Below are positions 15,241 to 23,168 of a stretch of 51,664 nucleotides of DNA, piece after piece. The notes beneath the pieces are model-generated. The model was not told where the DNA came from, did not search any database, and saw only the letters and a list, made by a program, of their open reading frames with translations. The position numbers and the translations under genes were made by a program. Origin of the DNA: PVC group bacterium (ex Bugula neritina AB1) (GTDB lineage Bacteria; GCA-001730085); NCBI GenBank assembly GCA_001730085.1, contig MDLB01000102.1, positions 1-51,664 of the forward strand, written 5' to 3'. The stretch's first letter is position 1. Each line of letters opens with the position of its first letter.

Positions 15241-16881
15241 TTGAAAAAACTCATTGGGGAAACTCTTATATCTAAAGGAGTTTTGACAGAAGCTCAACTA
15301 AAGATCGCTTTATCCAAACAAACTGTCACAACTAAAAAAATTGGCCATATCTTAGTGGATATGGGAGTTATAACTCAAGTAGCTTTAGAAAAAGCTCTTT
15401 TAGAATCACAACAAGATTTATTAAATATCGAATTTGACCCCCAACTTCTCTCATTATTCCCAAAAAAATTTTTGCATCAATATACCGTCTTTCCTCTTAG
15501 AGAGTTAGAAAAAACCATTTTTTTAGCAACACCTGATACCGAAAGACTCGACTTAAAAGACACCCTGAACTTTATCACAAAAAATTCTGTGGAGCTTGTC
15601 CTTTGGCAAAAAGAAAACATTGAAAAAGCCTTGGATCATCATTTTATTTCCAACAAAAAAGATTCTCAACCAACAGTGTCTTTAGTCTCAGAAACACCGA
15701 CCTCTACAGAAGAAACCATATCTCCCATAGATCAACTCGTGAACCATATCCTTTCAGAAGCGATCAAAAATCGGGCAAGTGATATCCACTTAGAGCCTTT
15801 CCGGAAAAATATCCGACTACGCCATAGAGTAGATGGTATTTTGTATGAAATTTCATCTTTAGGAAAGGATATCTGGGACTCTCTCCTATCTCGAATCAAA
15901 CTGCTCGCCGATATGAATATATCCGAAAAACGCCTACCTCAAGATGGCCAATTTTCTTTCAAATCAGAAATCAAAGAAGTTGATCTAAGGGTCTCTTCTA
16001 TCCCAAGTATTTACGGAGAGGCGCTGGCTTTGCGAGTCTTAGATAAGCATCTGTCTTTTTTAAAACTAGACAATTTAGGCTTATCTGATAAACAAAGCGA
16101 AACTTGTCAAGATATTCTTAAGTTATCACATGGTCTGGTTCTAGTGACGGGGCAAACCGGGTCTGGAAAAACAACAACCCTTTACTCTTTGCTGAATACA
16201 GTGAACCACATGGATAAAAAAATCATCACACTAGAGGACCCTGTCGAATATCAAATCCCTAATATAAACCAAGTTAACGTGCAAAAAAATATAGGGTTAA
16301 CATTTGAAAAATCTCTTAGAGCCATTTTAAGACAAGCTCCAAATATCATTATGATTGGTGAAATCAGAGATAAAAAAACAGCTCAAATAGCTATCGAAGC
16401 CTCTTTAACCGGTCATCTTGTTTTAAGCTCTTTGCACACACAAGATGCTCCTGAGTCTATCGTAAGATTATTTGATATGGGAGCGCTTCCTTATCAGGTT
16501 GCATCTTCTCTACGAGCCGTAATATCACAACGATTAGTGAGACGTATTTGCTCTGAGTGCAAAGAAATCTATACCCCTCCTAAGACAACAAAACCTATCT
16601 TATTAAAAGGGAAGCCTATAACACTTTATAAAGGAGTGGGATGCGATAAATGTCTCAACACAGGGTACTATGGTCGGACAGCTCTTTTTCAAATAATGAT
16701 CCTCGATGAAAAAATAAAAGAACATATCTACAGTAAAACAAACTCGGACATGCTCCGTCAAATCCTTCAATATAAGGGGGTAAAAAGCTTGTGGGAGGAT
16801 GGTCTTTATAAAGCCAATTTGGGTTGGACTACACTATCAGAAGTCCAACGTATGACAACTCAAGAGGTGATGGAAAAATGA
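15241..16881 (+). CDS. GspE/PilB-type secretion or pilus assembly ATPase, paralogue 1
   Basis: 546 residues from a TTG start with GAGG five bases upstream. An N-terminal MshEN/T2SSE_N-type domain (about 1-135) precedes the ATPase. The ATPase shows ASDIHLEP (179-186), Walker A GQTGSGKT (304-311), the Asp box LEDPVEYQIP (331-340), Walker B IIMIGEIRD (369-377), the His box TGHLVLSSLHT (390-400) and a zinc-binding C4 site (C437, C440, C468, C471). These hexameric ATPases drive pseudopilus or type IV pilus extension at the inner membrane. The stop overlaps the next gene (ATGA), so the two paralogues are coupled. Whether it is type II secretion or type IV pilus cannot be settled without the pilin and secretin genes, which are not here. 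Confidence 0.93.
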   Translation: MKKLIGETLISKGVLTEAQLKIALSKQTVTTKKIGHILVDMGVITQVALEKALLESQQDLLNIEFDPQLLSLFPKKFLHQYTVFPLRELEKTIFLATPDTERLDLKDTLNFITKNSVELVLWQKENIEKALDHHFISNKKDSQPTVSLVSETPTSTEETISPIDQLVNHILSEAIKNRASDIHLEPFRKNIRLRHRVDGILYEISSLGKDIWDSLLSRIKLLADMNISEKRLPQDGQFSFKSEIKEVDLRVSSIPSIYGEALALRVLDKHLSFLKLDNLGLSDKQSETCQDILKLSHGLVLVTGQTGSGKTTTLYSLLNTVNHMDKKIITLEDPVEYQIPNINQVNVQKNIGLTFEKSLRAILRQAPNIIMIGEIRDKKTAQIAIEASLTGHLVLSSLHTQDAPESIVRLFDMGALPYQVASSLRAVISQRLVRRICSECKEIYTPPKTTKPILLKGKPITLYKGVGCDKCLNTGYYGRTALFQIMILDEKIKEHIYSKTNSDMLRQILQYKGVKSLWEDGLYKANLGWTTLSEVQRMTTQEVMEK

Positions 16882-18557
16882 CAAAAAGACCTTTACTTGG
16901 AAATATCCTTATATCCCGATGTATCATTACTCAAAAAGAGCTTAAAGAAGCCCTGCGAAAGCATTTAAGAGCATCTATCCCCTTAGGTCAAGCTCTCATA
17001 GATCTTAAATATGCAACAGAAAAAGATATTTGCGAAGCCCTTAGCTTTCAACATGACGTTCCCTCTGTTTCTTTGGGAAACACAGAAATCCTCAAAAGCC
17101 TTTTGGACTTGATGGATCACGACACTATCAAAAAATATAAAGCGATACCTCTTAAAGAGGAAAAACAATCTCTAACTTTGGTTATATGCGACATTATGAA
17201 CACGATGTATTCTGATGAACTAAGCTTTCTTCTAAACAAAAATATTGACTTTATGCTAACAACTCCTACCGAATGGTACAAGTGTCTCAAAAAACACTTT
17301 CCAAATGATACTGAAGAAGATATAAAAATAACCTCTTCACCAGATATATCTATGGAAAACTTAGAAAAAACCATTCAAACTGATACAGAAAACACACCTA
17401 TCATTGACCTCGTGGATCATATTTTACGGGAATCTATTAAAAATCTGGCTAGTGACATTCACTTAGAAGCTATGCCAGAAGGTCTTAAGGTTCGCTCTCG
17501 CCTAGATGGCTCACTCATCGAAACCTTAACTGTTCCTCCTGAGATAAGCTTAGCCATCACTTCTCGAATAAAAATCATGGCTAATATGGATATTTCCGAA
17601 ACAAGGTTGCCTCAGGATGGAAGAATCCTCTACCCAATAGACGATGTGTCCATAGACCTTCGGGTATCCGTTTTACCAACCATCCATGGAGAATGTATCG
17701 TCATCCGTGTTTTAGATAAAAGACACGTTGGCTTATCGCTCCACGACCTTGGGCTAAATGACTCACAAGAGGAAAAGATTTTAAAAAGCCTATCCTCCCA
17801 AGGTGGCTTGATCCTAACTACGGGTCCAACAGGTTCAGGAAAAACAACTTCTATCTATGCTTTATTAAAAACCCTAAATACTCCAGAGAAAAAAATCATG
17901 ACGATTGAAGACCCTATTGAATATGAAATCGATGGGGTTATTCAAAGTGCCACACACTCTAAAATCGACCTAACTTTCGCAAAATATCTCCGGCACCTTT
18001 TAAGGCAAGATCCTGACATTTTGATGATTGGTGAGATGAGAGATTTTGAAACCATTTCGGTGGCTATTCAATCCGCTTTAACAGGCCATTTGGTTTTAAG
18101 CACTTTGCATACAAATAATGCCATTGGCTCTATTGTTCGATTACTTGATATGAAAATAGAGCCTTTTCTCATATCCTCAACAATCAAAACCATTATCGCT
18201 CAACGACTTTTAAGAGTCCTCTGTCCTTATTGTAAAGAAGAGGCGTCCTCACCTTCTTCTATATTAGAAAAGTTGCCCTCTCAACGTTTGGATCTGAGTT
18301 TACGGAAAGTCTTCCTCCCTCAAGGTTGCGAATACTGTGATTTTTCAGGCTACCGTGGACGTACAGGGATTTTTGAAATTTTAACCATGACTCCTGCCCT
18401 AAACAGTCTGATTTTAGAAAAAGCCCCTGAAAAAGATTTACAAAAACAGGCTCAAAAAGATGGAATGACCCTCTTAAGAGAGGAAGGCTTAAAAAAGGTT
18501 TTTCATGGTGTAACAAGTTTATCAGAAGTGATCGAACAAACACAAGAAAGTGTGTGA
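16878..18557 (+). CDS. GspE/PilB-type secretion or pilus assembly ATPase, paralogue 2
   Basis: 559 residues from the ATG at 16878, which overlaps the previous stop and has AGGTGA seven bases upstream; the upstream in-frame ATG at 16824 is inside the preceding gene. Same architecture as paralogue 1: MshEN-type N-terminus (LGNILISRCIITQKELKEAL), ASDIHLEA, Walker A GPTGSGKT (316-323), IEDPIEYEI, Walker B LMIGEMRD, TGHLVLSTLHT and a C4 zinc site (CPYCKEE and CEYC). The sequences are clearly diverged, so it is an old duplication with both copies retaining catalytic motifs. Either both feed the same GspF/PilC protein downstream, or each powers a different filament. Confidence 0.92.
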   Translation: MTKRPLLGNILISRCIITQKELKEALRKHLRASIPLGQALIDLKYATEKDICEALSFQHDVPSVSLGNTEILKSLLDLMDHDTIKKYKAIPLKEEKQSLTLVICDIMNTMYSDELSFLLNKNIDFMLTTPTEWYKCLKKHFPNDTEEDIKITSSPDISMENLEKTIQTDTENTPIIDLVDHILRESIKNLASDIHLEAMPEGLKVRSRLDGSLIETLTVPPEISLAITSRIKIMANMDISETRLPQDGRILYPIDDVSIDLRVSVLPTIHGECIVIRVLDKRHVGLSLHDLGLNDSQEEKILKSLSSQGGLILTTGPTGSGKTTSIYALLKTLNTPEKKIMTIEDPIEYEIDGVIQSATHSKIDLTFAKYLRHLLRQDPDILMIGEMRDFETISVAIQSALTGHLVLSTLHTNNAIGSIVRLLDMKIEPFLISSTIKTIIAQRLLRVLCPYCKEEASSPSSILEKLPSQRLDLSLRKVFLPQGCEYCDFSGYRGRTGIFEILTMTPALNSLILEKAPEKDLQKQAQKDGMTLLREEGLKKVFHGVTSLSEVIEQTQESV

Positions 18558-18827
18558 GTTAGTCAAAGACCTCATATTGTAAAAAAACTCCCCAAAGGGT
18601 GTTTAAAATTGTCTAGGTAACTCTTCTATGCTATCATAAAGCTCATTTCGATTATAAAAGCTTCGATCAATTTCATCTCAGATTTTTGCAAAATATTGCC
18701 TCATACTTTTAATTAGAAGGACCTTGCGCGTAAGCTTTTTTTCGTTTGAAAAGAGCTTATTATCCCTTAGAGATCTGAGCTTTTATCATTAAATATTTTT
18801 TTCTTAAAAAAGATTAAGGTGTAATTG

Positions 18828-20072
18828 ATGCCAACATATTTTATCCAAACGATCGACAGTAATGGTCTTCAAAAAAATCACGATATTGTGGCAGATTCAG
18901 AAGCAGAAGCCCTCGAAACTATCAAGCAAGAAAAACTTTATATCCTTAAAATCGAAATGCGCTCACAAAAAGAGCCTGAAAAAGTCGGGGCTCTTTTTCG
19001 AAATATCAAAAAAAGCTCATTTTTTCATGTTCGATCTCCTTCTAATAAAGATATTTTCACCTTCACTTTTAAATTTGCAGCTCTCCTAGATGCCGGATTG
19101 CCGTTGTTGCGCTCATTGTCTATCCTTAAAAAACACAAGCAACTCCCCTCTATGAAAAAAATCCTTTCCGAAATAGAAAAAGATATCTCCTCCGGAGACC
19201 CTCTTTCTCTCTCAATGAGTCGCTACCCTTCCATATTCAAACCTCTATATGTCAGCATGATCCGTGCAGGTGAAGCTGGGGGTGTGCTACTCGTCGTCCT
19301 AGAAAGATTAGCTGAATTTTATGAAAGATCTTACCTTTTTCGTAAACGTGTCACCTATGCGATGTTTTACCCTTTTCTCATTTTTGCAACAACCATATTT
19401 ATATTTTTTATACTCCTTTTATTTGTGATCCCCAAATTCCAAGTGTTGTTTCAAGATTTAAAAGTATCACTGCCTTATGCCACAAAAGCTCTTTTAATGG
19501 TAAGCCAGTTCACACGTGAATATTTCTTTTGTATTTCTCTTTTCTCCTTTGTACTTATCTCCTTTGTGAGCTTTTCATTCCGCTTCAAAAGATATAAAGG
19601 GCTTTGGGAAAAAATCTCTATAAAATTACCTTTCTGGGGAAGCTTGATACAAAGTGTTGAAGTTGTTCAATTCTCACGTCTTCTCGGAACCCTTCTTCAA
19701 AGCGGAGTTCCTATTTTGCAAGCCTTCGAAATAGCCAAATCCGCAACCACTCATACCTTATTTAAGAAGGCCATTCAAAAAACGTATGATCAAGTGAAAG
19801 AAGGAAATACTATCTCTATCCCTCTAAAAGAAACCAAAGTCTTTCCAGAAGAAATGGTCGACATGGTTGAGGTTGGTGAAGAATCGGGTCAATTTGACAC
19901 AATGTTACTAAAAGTTGCCTTTCTTTACGAAGAAGAAGTGAAAAGAAAAATCGAAGCTATCACAAAAATGATCGAACCTTTGCTGATTTTTTTCCTCGCT
20001 CTTTTAGTAGGATTTATTGTTATATCTATGTTTTTGCCACTTGTATCAATGATGAACGCTCTTGGTAGATAA
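18828..20072 (+). CDS. GspF/PilC inner-membrane platform protein
   Basis: 414 residues from the ATG at 18828, with AAGGTG six bases upstream. A soluble N-terminus of about 60 residues is followed by two GspF repeats. The first spans about 75-200 (FTFKFAALLDAGLPLLRSL, then MIRAGEAGGVL). The second spans about 270-400 (FSRLLGTLLQSGVPILQAF, then MVEVGEESGQFD). Membrane spans lie at about 178-200, 225-245 and 380-405. GspF/PilC is the platform on which GspE/PilB hexamers act to assemble pilin or pseudopilin. A 270-bp gap separates it from the ATPases and contains a weak hairpin after the second ATPase (about 18584-18605, ACTCCC/GGGTGT). Confidence 0.92.
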   Translation: MPTYFIQTIDSNGLQKNHDIVADSEAEALETIKQEKLYILKIEMRSQKEPEKVGALFRNIKKSSFFHVRSPSNKDIFTFTFKFAALLDAGLPLLRSLSILKKHKQLPSMKKILSEIEKDISSGDPLSLSMSRYPSIFKPLYVSMIRAGEAGGVLLVVLERLAEFYERSYLFRKRVTYAMFYPFLIFATTIFIFFILLLFVIPKFQVLFQDLKVSLPYATKALLMVSQFTREYFFCISLFSFVLISFVSFSFRFKRYKGLWEKISIKLPFWGSLIQSVEVVQFSRLLGTLLQSGVPILQAFEIAKSATTHTLFKKAIQKTYDQVKEGNTISIPLKETKVFPEEMVDMVEVGEESGQFDTMLLKVAFLYEEEVKRKIEAITKMIEPLLIFFLALLVGFIVISMFLPLVSMMNALGR

Positions 20073-20199
20073 ACAATGTTACAATAGTTTTGTTTGATCT
20101 TCCAAACGACTTGCTTCTGAAAGAGTTTGGTCTTGTATCATTACGTGTGCTTTCTTTATAATGGGCCTCTGGTCCAAATATTTTTTGGGGATTTTGATC

Positions 20200-21210
20200 A
20201 TGAAAAATAAACCATTAGAGAGTTTTCTTCGCAACTCGATATGTTTAGTGATAGGACTTTCTATTCTCTCTTTTTTTGTTGCCAAAAAGCTTCACTCTCA
20301 GCTATTTATGCTTCACCCTCTTACGCATTTTTCGATCACGTTTCTTATCTTGTCACTTCTCTTGTATTTGATATATTTTTTTACCATGAGAAAGCTTCGT
20401 CATTCGGTCATAAACCCTGTCGAAAGTATCACAATAGCCAATGAAAACTCTGACCTCAAAAAGAATACGATAGAGCTTGTTCAACTTGAAAATAAAGAGC
20501 TGGCTACCGAAGACCTCCAAAATATCATTGAATTTAGGAACACTCTTTCCAAAAAAGTTGATAAAGTTCTTATAAAAGATAAATTGAACTCACCCTTGGA
20601 AGATATTTACACCGAAGTCACAAAGCTTACAGACGGTATTATTGCGGCTTTGGAACAAGCCAATGTCTACAATGACGATGATACAGGCTATCATATGAAA
20701 AGACTTGGCATGTATTCAAGAGTTATCGCAGAAGCATATGGCCTTCCCGAAGATTTTATATCAGAAATAGAGCGCTATGCCTCGTTACACGATGTCGGTA
20801 AGATTGGTATCCCCGATAGCATTTTAAAAAAACCAGGTCGCTTATCTCCTGAAGAATGGTTAGTCATGAAAAGACACTCTAAAATAGGTTACGATATCCT
20901 CCACTCCGTAGGTCTTAGCCCTTTAGCCCAGAATATTGCCCTGTATCACCATGAAAGATGGAATGGAATAGGATACCCTGCCGGCCTTAAAGGAGAGGCC
21001 ATTCCCATTGAGGCACGGATCGTAGCTATCGCCGATGTTTTTGATGCTTTGGTTAACAAACGGGTTTACAAGCCTGCCTTTACAAGAGAAAAAGTCGAAG
21101 AGATCATCCTTAGTGAAACAGGTACACACTTCGACCCCACCCTCGGACAGATCGCCTATGAAAAACTTGATGACCTCTACGCGATTTTTGAATCTAACTT
21201 AGATGATTGA
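20200..21210 (+). CDS. Membrane HD-GYP protein, probable cyclic di-GMP phosphodiesterase
   Basis: 336 residues from the ATG at 20200 (GGGGA eight bases upstream); an upstream ATG at 20161 without SD would add 13 residues. Two membrane spans (about 12-30 and 44-63) are joined by a short loop. A linker with likely coiled coil (about 80-150) leads to the HD-GYP domain (about 150-325). It retains the metal ligands and motifs: H165, HD (197-198), KIGIPD, HH (250-251), GIGYP (256-260) and D279. It should hydrolyse c-di-GMP to GMP or pGpG at the membrane. The last two bases of the upstream codon and the TGA stop meet the TTGA end of an IS remnant, so the natural C-terminus may have been slightly changed, but the domain is complete. 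Confidence 0.9.
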   Translation: MKNKPLESFLRNSICLVIGLSILSFFVAKKLHSQLFMLHPLTHFSITFLILSLLLYLIYFFTMRKLRHSVINPVESITIANENSDLKKNTIELVQLENKELATEDLQNIIEFRNTLSKKVDKVLIKDKLNSPLEDIYTEVTKLTDGIIAALEQANVYNDDDTGYHMKRLGMYSRVIAEAYGLPEDFISEIERYASLHDVGKIGIPDSILKKPGRLSPEEWLVMKRHSKIGYDILHSVGLSPLAQNIALYHHERWNGIGYPAGLKGEAIPIEARIVAIADVFDALVNKRVYKPAFTREKVEEIILSETGTHFDPTLGQIAYEKLDDLYAIFESNLDD

Positions 21211-21436
21211 CATCCTCACCTACCTAAAGGAAGGTCATTCTTAGATTTACTAAGCTATTTTCTTAGTAGCTAAGGGTTCTTGCTTCATAGAAATTCCTAA
21301 CGGATTTTCTCCACAAGCTTAAATTTTCATCTGCACGTTTTTAACGACTGCAGTTTTTTAGAAAGGAACATTTTAACACAGAAGCCTCTCATCCTCCACC
21401 TAAAGGAAGAGGTCTTCTCGGCTTGAAATGATAAAA
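21207..21436 (-). mobile_element. Internally deleted IS200/IS605-type element (MITE-like)
   Basis: About 230 bp with both ends but almost no gene. The right end (RE, minus strand) finishes GGATGTCAA with an imperfect hairpin CACCTACC-TAAA-GGAAGGTG, matching the copy at 51487-51510. The left end is the hairpin and tail at 21384-21436, matching 599-651. Between them only 22 codons of the tnpB C-terminus remain. The deletion joins tnpB sequence to unrelated DNA at about 21319. The element lacks any transposase and could move only in trans. Its TCAA terminus supplies the TGA stop of the HD-GYP gene. Confidence 0.8.
21250..21318 (-). pseudogene. tnpB C-terminal remnant (22 codons)
   Basis: The minus-strand sequence encodes [20 protein letters not shown] plus IA and a stop. 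It is nearly identical to the C-terminus of the tnpB copy at 51530-51664, with small substitutions only. It has no start and no catalytic residues. It survives because it forms part of the transposon right end, and probably part of the guide-RNA scaffold. Confidence 0.8.
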
Positions 21437-21563
21437 CAAAAAAAAATAAGAAAAATATAAAAATTTATCAAATTATTCTAATTTTTTTATATTATGAGGG
21501 AAAGAAAAGTCATGAGATGCTCTTTTATCTCAAATCTCTCTTTGTATCTAGGATTCTAAAGAA

Positions 21564-21599
21564 ATAAAAAAGGACAGTACTTCAGAAGAAGTACTGTCC
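21564..21599 (-). terminator. Rho-independent terminator of rpsB-tsf-pyrH-frr-tRNA unit
   Basis: A perfect 12-bp stem, GGACAGTACTTC/GAAGTACTGTCC, with a four-base loop (21572-21599). On the minus strand it is followed by a run of six to seven T. It sits 9 bp after the encoded CCA of tRNA-Glu. It is the strongest terminator in the window. Confidence 0.9.
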
Positions 21600-21607
21600 G
21601 ATGCACT

Positions 21608-21685
21608 TGGCATCCCCAAGGGGATTCGAACCCCTGTTTTCGGGATGAAAACCCGATGTCCTGGGCCAGGCTAGACGATGGGGAC
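21608..21685 (-). tRNA. tRNA-Glu (anticodon TTC)
   Basis: 78 bases including an encoded 3' CCA. The acceptor stem is GTCCCCA/TGGGGAT with discriminator G. The anticodon stem TCGGG/CCCGA encloses the loop TTTTCAT, giving anticodon TTC. The T arm reads AGGGG-TTCGAAT-CCCCT. It follows tRNA-Lys by 10 bases and precedes the terminator. Confidence 0.97.
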
Positions 21686-21695
21686 AAAATCATTT

Positions 21696-21768
21696 TGAGG
21701 GCAGAAGGATTCGAACCTTCGACAATCACCTTAAAAGGGTGGTGCTCTGCCAACTGAGCTATGCCCCC
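21696..21768 (-). tRNA. tRNA-Lys (anticodon TTT)
   Basis: 73 bases without an encoded CCA. The acceptor stem is GGGGGCA/TGCCCTC, the D arm contains AGCTCAGTTGGCAGAGC, the anticodon loop is CTTTTAA (TTT), and the T arm is GAAGG-TTCGAAT-CCTTC. A perfect TATAAT (minus strand, 21823-21828) lies about 55 bases upstream and could give the tRNAs their own promoter. Otherwise they are read through from frr, whose stop is 73 bp upstream. Confidence 0.97.
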
Positions 21769-21841
21769 TATTAAACTCAAAATAAATTTTTTATTTAACA
21801 CAATTAAGTGTAATGGATAAATATTATATCAAAAAATTTCT

Positions 21842-22402
21842 TTAAATGGTAGTTAAATCTTTTTCTTTTTTTTCAAGTGCCGTATCAATCTTCTTGATAA
21901 AGTTCTGAGTAGAGTCTTGGATGTTCTGCTCTAGCAACCTCTGATCATCTTCTGTTATCTCTTTATCTTTGAGTTGCTTTTTAACTTTATCGTTACCATC
22001 TCTACGTATAGATCGAACAGCAATACGCGCTTCCTCAGCCATCTTACGAACGGTTTTCACAAATTCTTTCCGACGCTCTTCCGACAAAGGCGGAATATGA
22101 ATCCTAATAATAACTCCATCATTAGAAGGAGTTAAGCCAAGGTCAGAAGCTAATATAGCTTTTTGGATACTTTCCATTAAACCTTGATCCCAAGGTTGGA
22201 TCATAAGCGTATCTGGCTCAGGCGTACTCAATGTCGCCAATTGATCCAATGGCATAGATGCGCCATAGCAATTCACCATAAGATTATCCACAAACGAGGT
22301 CGATGCCGTAGAAGTCCTTATAGCAGACATCTCACTATGAAAATTCTGAAAAGATTGCTCCATACGTTTTTCAATTTGCCGAATAAAAGTATCTTGCGAC
22401 AT
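21842..22402 (-). CDS. frr: Ribosome recycling factor
   Basis: 186 residues, the standard length. The three-helix-bundle ends (MEQSFQNFHSEMSAIRTSTAS and residues 125-180) flank the beta/alpha domain. Conserved pieces include YGASMPLDQLATLSTPEPDTLMI (positions about 46-68) and the hinge and C-terminal EERRKEFVKTVRKMAEEARIAVRSIRRD. RRF with EF-G splits post-termination ribosomes. An ATG start with GGGAGG eight bases upstream overlaps the end of pyrH, only 4 bp away. It is the last protein gene of the rpsB-tsf-pyrH-frr unit, a very common bacterial order. Confidence 0.97.
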   Translation of the reverse strand: MSQDTFIRQIEKRMEQSFQNFHSEMSAIRTSTASTSFVDNLMVNCYGASMPLDQLATLSTPEPDTLMIQPWDQGLMESIQKAILASDLGLTPSNDGVIIRIHIPPLSEERRKEFVKTVRKMAEEARIAVRSIRRDGNDKVKKQLKDKEITEDDQRLLEQNIQDSTQNFIKKIDTALEKKEKDLTTI

Positions 22403-22406
22403 AAAA

Positions 22407-23138
22407 TCAACCTCCCGTGATCAATGTTCCTAAAGTTTCTCCCTGAATAATATCTTTGAGTGCATTTTTTTGCCAAAGGTTAAAAACAATAATAGGCAGT
22501 GAATTATCCATGCACAGAGAAACAGCTGTTGAATCAATAACTTTAAGTTTCTTTTTTAAAACATCCAAATAGGTCAAAATTTCAAACTTTTTAGCATCAT
22601 GATGAGTAATAGGATCTGAATCATAAACCCCATTAACTTTCGTTGCTTTTAACAAAATATCTGCCTTAACTTCCAGCGCACGTAAAACAGCAGCTGTATC
22701 TGTTGAAAAATAAGGACTACCTGTTCCTGCAGCAAAAATAACAACGCGATCTTTCTCCAAATGTCTCATCGCCTTAGACCTAATATAAGGCTCAGCAATA
22801 GTGTCCAAACGTATAGCACTAAGAACTCTAGTGGGAACGCCCATGCTTTCCAAAGTATTCTGTAAAGCTATGGCGTTAATAACCGTCCCCAACATACCCA
22901 TATAGTCTGCTGTGGATCGCTCTATTCTTCCACCCTGAGTTGGCAAAGATCTTCCACGGATGATATTTCCTCCGCCGACAACTATGCTCAACTTTATTCC
23001 CAAAGAATGTATCTCGCGAATTTGCTTAGAAACATGGGCAAAAGAGTCTGGATCAATACTAGAGTTTTCTCCCTGAAGAGATTCTCCACTAAGCTTTAGA
23101 AGAACTTTTTGGTAAGGAAGAGTATCTTTACTTTTCAA
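22407..23138 (-). CDS. pyrH: Uridylate (UMP) kinase
   Basis: 243 residues from a TTG at 23138 with AAAGGG eight bases upstream; a GTG at 23147 (246 residues) has its SD too close. Amino-acid-kinase fold motifs: VLLKLSGESLQG, VVGGGNIIRGR, DYMGMLGTVINAIALQ and the ATP-site AAGTGSPYFSTDTAAVLRA. It phosphorylates UMP to UDP in pyrimidine synthesis. It lies between tsf and frr as in most bacteria and is probably regulated with translation genes. Confidence 0.96.
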   Translation of the reverse strand: MKSKDTLPYQKVLLKLSGESLQGENSSIDPDSFAHVSKQIREIHSLGIKLSIVVGGGNIIRGRSLPTQGGRIERSTADYMGMLGTVINAIALQNTLESMGVPTRVLSAIRLDTIAEPYIRSKAMRHLEKDRVVIFAAGTGSPYFSTDTAAVLRALEVKADILLKATKVNGVYDSDPITHHDAKKFEILTYLDVLKKKLKVIDSTAVSLCMDNSLPIIVFNLWQKNALKDIIQGETLGTLITGG

Positions 23139-23168
23139 TGGAAGCACCCTTTCCAGATTCCAAAAGAA

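Noticed and set aside
21556-21801. 81-codon minus-strand frame
   Set aside because: It runs through the terminator and two tRNA genes; the peptide is translated tRNA sequence.
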